Below are positions 17,018-24,274 of a DNA stretch of 34,277 nucleotides, one piece after another. Each line of letters opens with the position of its first letter. Within the stretch, counting starts at the first letter, position 1. This stretch comes from Terriglobia bacterium (GTDB lineage: Bacteria > Pseudomonadota > Alphaproteobacteria > Acetobacterales > Acetobacteraceae), in contig JAIMBF010000024.1 of the NCBI GenBank assembly GCA_023511585.1, forward strand, positions 1 through 34,277, read 5' to 3'. Under the pieces are notes generated by a model. The model saw nothing but the letters and a program-made list of their open reading frames with translations, ran no database searches and was not told the DNA's origin. The position numbers were made by a program, and so were the translations under genes.

Positions 17018-17808
17018 CCGCTCCACACCGGCTGACGTTTGGCGAGAAAGGCGTCAATTCCCTCTTCGGCATCGCGGGCAAGCATGTTCCGTGTCATCAC
17101 CTCTGCGGTATAGCGATAGGCGGACTCCAAATCCATCTCGGCCTGGCGGTAAAAGGCTTCCTTGCCAATCGCCAGCGTCAGCGGGCTTTTGGCCGCGATT
17201 TGCCGAGCAAGGGCTTCGGTTTCCTCATCCAGAAGAGCATCCGGCACCACCCGGTTCACCAGCCCGATTTCGCGGGCATGAGCAGCCGAGACGAGCTCTC
17301 CGGTCAGGAGCATTTCCATGGCGGCCTTGCGCGGCACCGCGCGCGAGAGCGCGACCATCGGCGTGGAACAGAACAAGCCGATATTGACCCCAGGTGTTGC
17401 AAACCGCGCAGTTTCCGCAGCGACCGCCAAATCGCACGTCGCCACAAGCTGGCAGCCGGCAGCCGTAGCGATGCCGTGGACACGCGCGATCACCGGTTTG
17501 GGCAAGCGCACAATGGACATCATCAGGCGCGAACATTGGGAGAAAAGCGCCTCGTAGGTCTCTCGCCTTGGGTCACTGCGCATCTCTCGCAAGTCATGGC
17601 CCGCGCAAAAGGCCGGGCCGGCACCGCCGATGATGACCACCTTCACCGTCGGATCCGCCGCAATGGCAGCAATTTCGCGCTCCAGCGCCGTCATCAGCGC
17701 AACCGAAAGCGCATTGCGGGCAGCGGGACGATTGAGCGTAAGCCATGCGAGTCCGTCCGCATCCCGACGGAGCAGAACCGCATCGCTGGCAGAAACTTGT
17801 ACATTCAT
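17011..17808 (-). CDS. Enoyl-CoA hydratase/isomerase family protein (ECHDC3-like, catalytic Glu absent)
   Basis: A 265-residue crotonase-fold protein. The acyl-CoA-binding and oxyanion-hole segments are visible (LTLNRPAARNALS and AFCAGHDLREM at about 66-76, then ATAAGCQLVATCDLAVA). At the positions of the two catalytic glutamates of classical enoyl-CoA hydratase (Glu144 and Glu164 in the mammalian enzyme), this protein has Gln120 and Gly140, with the same 20-residue spacing. Simple hydratase activity is therefore unlikely. The FCAGHDL form resembles ECHDC3-like proteins, whose reaction is not established. The start at 17808 has a perfect AGGAGG 9 bases upstream. It is transcribed alone, divergent from ispD, with a probable terminator at its end. 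Confidence 0.9.
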   Translation of the reverse strand: MNVQVSASDAVLLRRDADGLAWLTLNRPAARNALSVALMTALEREIAAIAADPTVKVVIIGGAGPAFCAGHDLREMRSDPRRETYEALFSQCSRLMMSIVRLPKPVIARVHGIATAAGCQLVATCDLAVAAETARFATPGVNIGLFCSTPMVALSRAVPRKAAMEMLLTGELVSAAHAREIGLVNRVVPDALLDEETEALARQIAAKSPLTLAIGKEAFYRQAEMDLESAYRYTAEVMTRNMLARDAEEGIDAFLAKRQPVWSGC

Positions 17809-17872
17809 GGCCGGCGCCTCCTGACAAAACCGGCCAACTTTACCATCTCGCGAAAAAGAAGGCACGCCCCTC

Positions 17873-17894
17873 ATTTGCTCTTGATTTGCTCTTG
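17873..17894. repeat. Perfect 11-bp tandem repeat in the crotonase/ispD divergent gap
   Basis: ATTTGCTCTTG occurs twice back to back (17873-17883 and 17884-17894). It lies 65 bases upstream of the crotonase-family start and about 87 bases before ispD. An 11-base period places both copies on nearly the same face of the helix, which would suit a regulator, but replication slippage would produce the same pattern. Confidence 0.6.
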
Positions 17895-17980
17895 CCAAAA
17901 GCTTGCCAGTTGTTCCGAAACCAAGCAAGAAACGATGGTAGTGCCTGGCACGGCTTATGGGCTCGTCAACACGGAAACAG

Positions 17981-18667
17981 ATGATCGCTGCTCTTCTTGT
18001 CGCCGCGGGCCGCGGCCACCGCCTTGGCGGGCCGCTTCCCAAACAATACCGGCTTTTGGCGGGAGAGCCGGTGCTCCGACACGCGCTCCGCCCCTTTCTC
18101 CACCATCCGGCCATTGGGCTTGTTCGCGTTGTCATTCATCCGGACGATGCAGAACTCTACGCAAGCGCCACCCAGGGATTGGCTCTGCCTTCGCCGATTT
18201 TCGGAGGCCCGACCCGCCAGGATTCCGTTCGGCTTGGCCTGGAAGCACTTGCGGAGTCCTCCCCGCGCGCTGTGCTGATCCATGATGCGGCACGGCCGCT
18301 TGTGGCCGGGGCAACGATCGATTCGGTTATTGCCGCGCTTAAAGATGCGCCCGGGGTGATTGCCGCCTTGCCGGTTGCCGATACGTTAAAGCGATGCGTC
18401 GGAGATAAGGTCACGGACACGCTCGACCGCAGCAATGTCTGGCGCGCGCAAACGCCACAAGGTTTTCGTTTCCCCGAGATTTTAGCGGCTCATCGTGCGG
18501 CTGTCGGCCTTGCGCTGACCGACGATGCCCAGGTCGCCGAAAGGGCAGGGCTTGAAGTCCGTGTGGTGCCGGGTGACGAGGAAGCCTTCAAAATTACCAA
18601 CGAGCCCGATTTGCTTCGGGCTGAGCAGATTCTTCAAATTCGAAACCGCCTTAAAGATATAACATAA
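17981..18667 (+). CDS. ispD: 2-C-methyl-D-erythritol 4-phosphate cytidylyltransferase
   Basis: The third step of the MEP isoprenoid pathway, joining CTP and MEP to give CDP-ME. The nucleotide-binding loop is LLVAAGRGHRLGGPLPKQY (residues 5-23, with the essential Arg and Lys), and VLIHDAARPLV, VADTLKR and RAQTPQGF are family signatures. With the start at 17981 the protein is 228 residues, a normal stand-alone IspD. ATG 17957 would add 8 residues; neither has a strong ribosome-binding site. Many alphaproteobacteria have IspD fused to IspF; here the frame stops after the IspD domain and no ispF follows in the window. It is divergent from the crotonase gene and followed by a hairpin-like repeat. 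Confidence 0.94.
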   Translation: MIAALLVAAGRGHRLGGPLPKQYRLLAGEPVLRHALRPFLHHPAIGLVRVVIHPDDAELYASATQGLALPSPIFGGPTRQDSVRLGLEALAESSPRAVLIHDAARPLVAGATIDSVIAALKDAPGVIAALPVADTLKRCVGDKVTDTLDRSNVWRAQTPQGFRFPEILAAHRAAVGLALTDDAQVAERAGLEVRVVPGDEEAFKITNEPDLLRAEQILQIRNRLKDIT

Positions 18668-18678
18668 TCTTACGACTC

Positions 18679-18696
18679 TGTGGCACAATAGCCACA
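18679..18696. repeat. Inverted repeat after ispD
   Basis: TGTGGC at 18679-18684 and GCCACA at 18691-18696 form a perfect 6-bp inverted repeat with a 6-base spacer, 11 bases after the ispD stop. No T-run follows, so it is at best a weak terminator; it could also be an operator for the permease gene starting at 18809. The rest of this 141-base gap shows no clear promoter. Confidence 0.45.
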
Positions 18697-18808
18697 CCGC
18701 CGCAATGAGGCCACAACCCCCCTAGCCAGAGCCCTGGGCCTTAGCTTAGGCTCGCGTAAAGGTCTGTCATGAGCAGTCCTAAGATAGAACGCTGGGTGCG
18801 GGAGGAAC

Positions 18809-20407
18809 ATGTTTCACCAATTACTTACGCCGGTAGCAGATAGTCTGCTCGGTTCGTTTATCGTTGCAGCCCTACCGATTCTGACCACTTTGGTTTTGCT
18901 GGGCGTGTTGCGCAGGCCCGCCTGGCAGGCTTCGCTCGCTGGGCTTGTTGTGGGTCTTATTGTGGCGGTTGCGGTTTGGCAACTTCCCACAAACCTGGCA
19001 TTGGACAGCGTTGCGAACGGTATGGTGTTCGCACTCTGGCCGGTGATGTGGATCGTATTCACGGCGTTGTGGCTTTATAACATCGCCGTTCTCACGGGGC
19101 GCTTCGATTCCTTCCGCAACTGGGTGCTGGACCATTTACCCAACGATCGTCGCGTGGTTCTGGTGGTGATTGGCTTTTGCTTTGGCGCCTTGTTGGAGGG
19201 CATTGCAGGCTTTGGAACACCTGTGGCCATCACCTCCTCACTCCTGATCATGGTCGGCTATCCTGCTCTTGATGCGCTTGCCTATACCTTGATCTTCAAT
19301 ACCGCGCCGGTTGCGTTCGGTGCGCTTGGAGTACCCATCACGACATTGGGAGCCGTCACCGGGCTTCCGGCAACTGCGCTTGGCGCCATGGTCGGGAGGC
19401 AATTGCCCATCATCGCCCTTCTTCTGCCCTTCTATGTGATGGCGGCATATGGGGGATGGCGCTCGGTTCGAGCCTTGTTTCCGGTGCTTCTCGTTGCAGG
19501 TGGAAGTTTTGCACTCGCCCAATTCGTCACTTCCAATTTCATCGACTATTCACTTACCGACGTGCTCTCCTCGCTGATTTCGCTCGCTTGCACCGTCGCC
19601 TTCCTCCGCATCTGGAAGCCCAAACCGGATCCGGAATTCGCCATGAACGTGAACCTCCATGCGCTGGAACGCGAGGCTCCGCCAACCTGGCAGGGATGGA
19701 TTCCCTGGATCCTTGTTTCCGCTGTCGTGATCATATGGACGTATCTCAATATTGCCAAAATCGGCCAGGTCAATGTGCATTGGCCCGGGCTGCATAACGC
19801 GGTTTTCATTACGCTTTACAACAAACCTTACGCGGCGATCTGGGCGTTTCAGCCACTGGGAACCGGTACGGCGATTTTGGTCTCGGCGATCCTTACAGCG
19901 TTGCTTCTTGGCTGCAGCGTCGGGCGTTTTGTGCAAGCATTCGTCGACACCGTGCGCCAAATCTGGATCGCCATCATCACGGTGATGTTCATTGTCGGGT
20001 TGGCGTTTTTGCTCAACTATTCCGGCATGGCCTACACGCTTGGGAAAGGCGTGGCTTCCGTCGGCTACTTGTTTGCTCTGTTGTCACCGTTTCTGGGGTG
20101 GGTTGCGGTCTTCCTTGCCGGCAGCGATACGTCGGGAAACGCCCTGTTCGGCAATCTCCAGGCAGCAGCAGCACACACCTTGGGGTTAAGCCCGGTGCTT
20201 TTTGCTGCAACCAATTCTTCCGGCGGGGTGATGGGCAAGATGATCTCGCCGCAGAACATCTCAACCGGCGTTGCCACCACAGAATTTAAGGGGCAAGAAG
20301 GTCTGGTGTTTGCCAGGACTTTTTGGCACAGTATTATTTTGTCGCTGTTGCTGGGCGTTTTGGTAGTCATCCAGCAGTTCCTGATCCCCTGGATTATTCC
20401 GGGCTAG
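18809..20407 (+). CDS. L-lactate permease family transporter (LctP/LldP/GlcA type)
   Basis: A 532-residue integral membrane protein of the lactate permease family, which imports lactate or glycolate with protons. It has about 13-14 hydrophobic segments. Family signatures are GALLEGIAGFGTPVAIT near residues 130-146, FNTAPVAFGALGVPITTLG, and the C-terminal FLAGSDTSGNALFGNLQ and TNSSGGVMGKMISPQN. The start is supported by GGGAGGA 3-4 bases before the ATG. No lactate dehydrogenase or regulator gene adjoins it, so lactate and glycolate cannot be told apart. It converges with prpB, with only 24 bases between the stops and a strong hairpin across that junction. Confidence 0.94.
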   Translation: MFHQLLTPVADSLLGSFIVAALPILTTLVLLGVLRRPAWQASLAGLVVGLIVAVAVWQLPTNLALDSVANGMVFALWPVMWIVFTALWLYNIAVLTGRFDSFRNWVLDHLPNDRRVVLVVIGFCFGALLEGIAGFGTPVAITSSLLIMVGYPALDALAYTLIFNTAPVAFGALGVPITTLGAVTGLPATALGAMVGRQLPIIALLLPFYVMAAYGGWRSVRALFPVLLVAGGSFALAQFVTSNFIDYSLTDVLSSLISLACTVAFLRIWKPKPDPEFAMNVNLHALEREAPPTWQGWIPWILVSAVVIIWTYLNIAKIGQVNVHWPGLHNAVFITLYNKPYAAIWAFQPLGTGTAILVSAILTALLLGCSVGRFVQAFVDTVRQIWIAIITVMFIVGLAFLLNYSGMAYTLGKGVASVGYLFALLSPFLGWVAVFLAGSDTSGNALFGNLQAAAAHTLGLSPVLFAATNSSGGVMGKMISPQNISTGVATTEFKGQEGLVFARTFWHSIILSLLLGVLVVIQQFLIPWIIPG

Positions 20408-20421
20408 CAAAACAGCGGTTG

Positions 20422-20456
20422 CGGCATGCCGTCAGCCGGTGCTGGGCGGCATGCCG
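20422..20456. terminator. Possible bidirectional terminator hairpin between permease and prpB
   Basis: CGGCATGCCG, itself a palindrome, occurs at 20422-20431 and again at 20447-20456. The two copies can pair as a 10-bp stem with a 15-base loop on either strand. One copy lies in the gap and the other in the last prpB codons. No T-run follows directly, so it may work with Rho or only block read-through or RNA decay. Confidence 0.4.
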
Positions 20457-21355
20457 TTCGGCACGATGGTTGTCACAATCGAGGCGTCCAATGCTTCGTA
20501 TTGATGATAGCCGATGGTTTCATAAAGCTCGGCGCGCGTTTGCATACGCTCGATCATCCGATGCGTTCCTCCGTCTCGGCGAATCGCCGCATAAAGCTCC
20601 TCTTGCGCTTTCGCCGCGACGCGCAAGCTGCTCACGGGCCAGATCACCATCCGATAGCCCATTTGCTCGAACTCGGCGGCGGTAAAGAACGGAGTGCGAC
20701 CAAATTCGGTCATATTGGCCAACAACGGCGCCCGCACGCGTGCAGCAAACTCCTGGAACATTTCTTTGCTGGTGAGCGCTTCCGGAAAGATCGCATCGGC
20801 TCCGGCCTCAAGGTAAAGTTTGGCACGCGCGACCGCCCCGTCTAAACCCTCGCTGGCAGCGGCATCGGTTCTGGCAATGATAAAGAGATGTCGCCGTGCT
20901 TTCACCGCGGCCGCCACTTTGGCGGCCATATCATGCGGTTCGGCCAACTTCTTGTCGTTGAGATGGCCGCATTTTTTAGGCAGAAGTTGATCCTCCAGAT
21001 GCACTGCCGCAGCCCCTGCATCCTCGAAACTGCGTACCATGTGCATTACGTTCAGCGCTTCTCCATAACCGGTATCGCCATCTACCAGAACCGGCAGGCC
21101 TGAAGCTCGCGAAACTTGGCGAATGAAGAAACAGACGTCATCCACGGTGATAATGCCGAGATCGGGCAACCCCATGGAAGCACTCATTGCTGCCCCGGAA
21201 AGATAAACCGCACGAAAACCGGCGCGGCGCGCTTGCGCCGCCGCAAGCCCGTTATGCGCACCCGGTATCTGCAAAATGCCGCCTTCAGCAAGCAACGAAC
21301 GAAAACGCAAGCCTGCCGGCTCTTGCGGAAGCTCTGCACCTACGAGATATGTCAT
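20432..21355 (-). CDS. prpB: 2-methylisocitrate lyase
   Basis: The last enzyme of the 2-methylcitrate cycle, splitting 2-methylisocitrate to pyruvate and succinate. It is a 307-residue member of the isocitrate lyase/PEP mutase superfamily. The catalytic loop KKCGH is at 127-131, with Cys129 as general acid, preceded by PVLVDGDTGYG (metal-binding Asp residues) and VHLEDQ. The length and the C-terminal FGRTPFFTAAEFEQMGYRMVIWP fit PrpB rather than carboxyphosphonoenolpyruvate mutase, and the prpC neighbour 12 bases upstream supports this. AGGAG lies 8 bases before the ATG. No prpD or acnD is in the window, so the dehydratase and hydratase steps must be encoded elsewhere or done by other aconitases. 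Confidence 0.94.
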   Translation of the reverse strand: MTYLVGAELPQEPAGLRFRSLLAEGGILQIPGAHNGLAAAQARRAGFRAVYLSGAAMSASMGLPDLGIITVDDVCFFIRQVSRASGLPVLVDGDTGYGEALNVMHMVRSFEDAGAAAVHLEDQLLPKKCGHLNDKKLAEPHDMAAKVAAAVKARRHLFIIARTDAAASEGLDGAVARAKLYLEAGADAIFPEALTSKEMFQEFAARVRAPLLANMTEFGRTPFFTAAEFEQMGYRMVIWPVSSLRVAAKAQEELYAAIRRDGGTHRMIERMQTRAELYETIGYHQYEALDASIVTTIVPNGMPPSTG

Positions 21356-21367
21356 GAGCAGATCTCC

Positions 21368-22522
21368 TCAACCACGCCGTTCGATAGGAACAAAGTCCAC
21401 GTGCTCCGGCCCGATATAATTGGCGGACGGGCGAATGATCTTGCCGTCGATTCGTTGCTCAATCACGTGCGCGCTCCACCCCGAAGTGCGAGAGATGACA
21501 AACAGCGGCGTAAACATCGGCGTCGGAACGCCCATCATGTGATAGCTAACGGCACTGTACCAATCGAGGTTCGCGAACATTTTTTTGGTTTCCGCCATTA
21601 CCGATTCAATACGTTCGGCAATCGAGAACATGGTCATGTAATTCGCATCGGAGGAAAGTTTCCGCGCCACCTCTTTAATGATTTTGTTGCGCGGATCGGC
21701 AATGGTATAAACCGGATGTCCGAAGCCGATGATTACCTCCTTGTTCGCGACACGTGCGCGGATATCCTTCTCGGCTTCATCGGCGTTGGCATAGCGCTTT
21801 TGAATTTCCAGCGCAACCTCGTTAGCCCCGCCATGCTTCGGCCCCTTTAGAGCGCCGATGGCACCGGTAATGGCCGAATATATATCGGAGCCCGTGCCGG
21901 TAATAACGCGTGCGGTGAATGTGGAAGCGTTGAATTCGTGTTCCGCATACAGAATAAGCGATGTGTGCATCGCTCGCACCCAGAGCGGCCGCGGCGGCGT
22001 GCCATGCAAGAGGTGCAGGAAGTGGCCGCCGATGGAATCGTCATCGGTTTCGACGTCAATGCGTTTGCCGTGGTGGGAAAAATGATACCAATAAAGCAGC
22101 ATGGAACCGAAGGAGGCCATCAGCCGATCGGCGATATCCCGCGCACCGGCAATGTTGTGGTCTTCCTTTTCGGGAAGCGCGCAACCTAACGCGGAACAAG
22201 CGGTTCGCATCACATCCATAGGATGCGTGCTTGCGGGAAGCGTTTCCAGTACGCGCGCCACGGCGCGCGGAATCCCGCGCATGGATTTCAATTTGTTTTT
22301 ATAGGCGGTCAGCTCCGCCCAAGTCGGCAATGTGCCGTGGACAAGAAGATAGGCGATCTCCTCAAACTCGCAAGTTTCGGCAATATCGAGAATGTCATAG
22401 CCTCGGTAATGCAAATCGTTCCCGGTGCGACCGACGGTGCATAGTGCCGTATTGCCGGCTACAACGCCCGAGAGAACCACGGATTTTTTGGGCTTGGGGC
22501 CGCTCGCCTGGTTTTCGCTCAT
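21368..22522 (-). CDS. prpC: 2-methylcitrate synthase
   Basis: This enzyme condenses propionyl-CoA with oxaloacetate, the entry step of the 2-methylcitrate cycle that removes toxic propionyl-CoA. It is a 384-residue citrate synthase family protein of the short form. Visible are [27 protein letters not shown] at the N-terminus, typical of Prp[14 protein letters not shown] with a catalytic His, and [14 protein letters not shown] with the second His. The start at 22522 has AAAGGA about 10 bases upstream; the frame is open further upstream but runs into the divergent nicotinamidase control region. It is followed after 12 bases by prpB, forming a two-gene operon. Divergent half-site repeats in front of it may be its control region. 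Confidence 0.94.
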   Translation of the reverse strand: MSENQASGPKPKKSVVLSGVVAGNTALCTVGRTGNDLHYRGYDILDIAETCEFEEIAYLLVHGTLPTWAELTAYKNKLKSMRGIPRAVARVLETLPASTHPMDVMRTACSALGCALPEKEDHNIAGARDIADRLMASFGSMLLYWYHFSHHGKRIDVETDDDSIGGHFLHLLHGTPPRPLWVRAMHTSLILYAEHEFNASTFTARVITGTGSDIYSAITGAIGALKGPKHGGANEVALEIQKRYANADEAEKDIRARVANKEVIIGFGHPVYTIADPRNKIIKEVARKLSSDANYMTMFSIAERIESVMAETKKMFANLDWYSAVSYHMMGVPTPMFTPLFVISRTSGWSAHVIEQRIDGKIIRPSANYIGPEHVDFVPIERRG

Positions 22523-22584
22523 GTTCGCTTGTCCTTTTCTGCTTACGTTCGGGGCGCATCGGCAGCCAGCCGGTTGGCGGCGCC

Positions 22585-22623
22585 TTGCAACCCTGGCAAG
22601 ATTGCCAAACATTGGGTTTGCAA
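22585..22623. promoter_or_regulatory. Cluster of TTGCAA-type half-sites between prpC and pncA
   Basis: The 137-base divergent gap holds TTGCAA (22585-22590), the inverted repeat GGCAA-GA-TTGCC (22595-22606) and TTTGCAA (22617-22623). TTTGCAA-like half-sites are, from memory, the type bound by the RamB/ScfR/PccR group of short-chain acyl-CoA regulators, which control propionyl-CoA genes. The position in front of prpC fits such a role, but no such regulator is encoded in the window. Confidence 0.4.
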
Positions 22624-22659
22624 CAAGAGTTCATCGCAAGCAAGCCAGCGAGGGCCGCC

Positions 22660-23319
22660 ATGTCCATCCCCATTCGGATTGATCCCAGCCGCGATATTCT
22701 TGGTCTGATCGACGTGCAGCCCACCTTTATGCCAGGTGGGGAGCTTCCGGTGCCGGAGGGCGATGCAGTCTTGCCGGTGATCGAGCAGCTCTTGGCAGGA
22801 CCGCTGGGGCATGCGTTCGCGACGCAGGATTGGCATCCGCCGGGGCATCTCTCCTTTGCGAGCTCCCATCCCGGTCGCAGGCCATTCGAGAGCGTGATGC
22901 TTCCCTACGGACCCCAAACGTTATGGCCGGATCACGCCCTACAAGAAAGCCATGGCGCCGCGATACACCCGAGAGTGGCGCAAGCACGGATCGAGGCGAT
23001 TATCCGCAAAGGTTTTCGCCGCGAGATCGATAGCTACTCGGCCTTCTTCGAAAATGATCGAAAGACCCCGACCGGGCTTGACGGATGGCTGCGCTCGCGA
23101 GGTTTCTCTCGGTTGTTTCTTGCCGGGCTTGCCACCGATTTCTGCGTCGCCTACTCAGCCGAAGACGCCGCAAGGCTCGGCTACGAAGTCTTCGTGATCG
23201 AAGATGCCTGCCGAGGCATCGGGCTGCCCTTGGAAGACGGGCGCACCACGCTCGATGCCTCGCGTGAGCGCCTTCTCGGGCTTGGCGTGCATTTTATTGC
23301 CTCGGGAGATATCGGCTGA
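22660..23319 (+). CDS. pncA: Nicotinamidase (isochorismatase-like hydrolase)
   Basis: Hydrolyses nicotinamide to nicotinate in NAD salvage. It is a 219-residue cysteine hydrolase with the expected catalytic triad: Asp18 (LIDVQPTFMPGG), Lys117 (IIRKGF) and Cys162 (LATDFCVAYSAEDAA). The metal-site residues Asp57, His59 and His63 are seen in TQDWHPPGHLSFAS. The start at 22660 has GAGGG 5-7 bases upstream; the frame is open for ~140 codons before it, but those lie in the gap and in antisense to prpC. It is divergent from prpC, an unrelated pathway, and appears to be transcribed alone. Confidence 0.94.
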   Translation: MSIPIRIDPSRDILGLIDVQPTFMPGGELPVPEGDAVLPVIEQLLAGPLGHAFATQDWHPPGHLSFASSHPGRRPFESVMLPYGPQTLWPDHALQESHGAAIHPRVAQARIEAIIRKGFRREIDSYSAFFENDRKTPTGLDGWLRSRGFSRLFLAGLATDFCVAYSAEDAARLGYEVFVIEDACRGIGLPLEDGRTTLDASRERLLGLGVHFIASGDIG

Positions 23320-23709
23320 AACCCTCGTTCGGCTAAGGGTAAGGCCTTGCGCGAAACGTAGGGGCCGGGCTTGTTCGGACGCTGACCCGGCGATCGAGGC
23401 GCCCGCCGTAAGGAGCTTATTCCTTCAGAGGCCCGGACGCTGTCGGCGCCAAAACCGTCGAAAGGTGCCAGGCTCATGCACGCAACACTTGGAACCGTTG
23501 CACACCCTGCAAGCCGAGCCTAGGGGGCTTGCCATAGGCGGCGATTCGGGCAAGAGGCGCGCGTAAAGGGAGAATGCACGCATAAGCCCCCGGCCCACCG
23601 AATCGGCAGCTTTCATGTCATAGGCGGGGTTATCCTGCCTGCAAGTGATGCGGTAACCGGTCTTATCCGAACCGTTCGCCCTCGGTTTTCTTCCCCTGTT
23701 CGATCTCCG
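23320..23709. other. 390-base gap between pncA and cytochrome b561 without a clear gene
   Basis: This is the longest non-coding stretch in the window, lying between convergent genes. It holds a perfect 8-bp inverted repeat (CGATTCGG 23543-23550, CCGAATCG 23599-23606), a 5-bp hairpin AAGGA/TCCTT (23410-23425), and CGGACGCTG repeated about 60 bases apart near 23374 and 23434. A minus-strand open frame of 63 codons (23425-23616) contains a cysteine cluster, CRVCNGSKCC, but has no good ribosome-binding site and no recognised family. I do not call a gene. A structured RNA or a decayed gene is possible. Confidence 0.5.
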
Positions 23710-24270
23710 TTAGCGGAACAGCATTCGCTCCAACACCCCGTCGCGCCAAATGAAATGATGCAATAATCCCGCGGCAGCATGGAGAGCTGCAAGAATGACA
23801 ATGGTTGTACCGATTGTGTCGTGGATCTCTAAAAGAGTATCCGCCAGCGCTTTGTTTGGCATAACGGGGGAAGGAATGCTGAAAAGCCAAAAGAACGAAA
23901 GCGCTTCTGTGCTCAGCCAGCGAGAGAACAGGCCAAGCAGAACTTGCACCCCCAGCAAGATATATAGCCCAAGATGCATCGCTCGCGCAGCAAAGCCGAG
24001 TAGGCCGGAATTTGCGGGCGGCAACCGTCTGCCTAAACTTGCTCGCCAAACAATCCGAACAACGAGTGTCGCGGCCAATACCAAGCCAAACGAAACATGA
24101 AGGCTTTGCAAGGCTACCCGGCCGGCAGAATGCTTTGGGAAAAAGTCCCAAACCTGCGCAAGCAGCCAAAGGCCCAATACCAAGGCAGCGACAAACCAGT
24201 GCAGGGCGATGGAAACGCGATCATAGCGAATGGGCGCTGACTGCATGGAAGTCGCCGTTGTAACAGCCAT
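23710..24270 (-). CDS. Cytochrome b561 (CybB-like diheme membrane protein)
   Basis: A 186-residue four-helix membrane cytochrome of the bacterial b561/CybB family, which moves electrons between quinone and other carriers; the E. coli member oxidises superoxide to reduce ubiquinone. The likely heme ligands His24 (IALHWF), His58 (LQSLHVSFG), His150 (LLEIHDTIG) and His164 (AALHAAAG) have the family spacing. The start at 24270 has AAGGAG 8 bases upstream, inside the last codons of mbfA, whose stop is only 4 bases before the ATG. It is therefore co-transcribed and probably co-translated with the iron exporter. The open frame further upstream belongs to mbfA in another frame. Confidence 0.92.
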   Translation of the reverse strand: MAVTTATSMQSAPIRYDRVSIALHWFVAALVLGLWLLAQVWDFFPKHSAGRVALQSLHVSFGLVLAATLVVRIVWRASLGRRLPPANSGLLGFAARAMHLGLYILLGVQVLLGLFSRWLSTEALSFFWLFSIPSPVMPNKALADTLLEIHDTIGTTIVILAALHAAAGLLHHFIWRDGVLERMLFR

Positions 24271-24274
24271 GTTG

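Noticed and set aside
17200-18285. A 361-codon plus-strand frame antisense to the crotonase gene and into ispD
   Set aside because: No domain or signature; both strands there are explained by well-supported genes in other frames, and high GC keeps shadow frames open.
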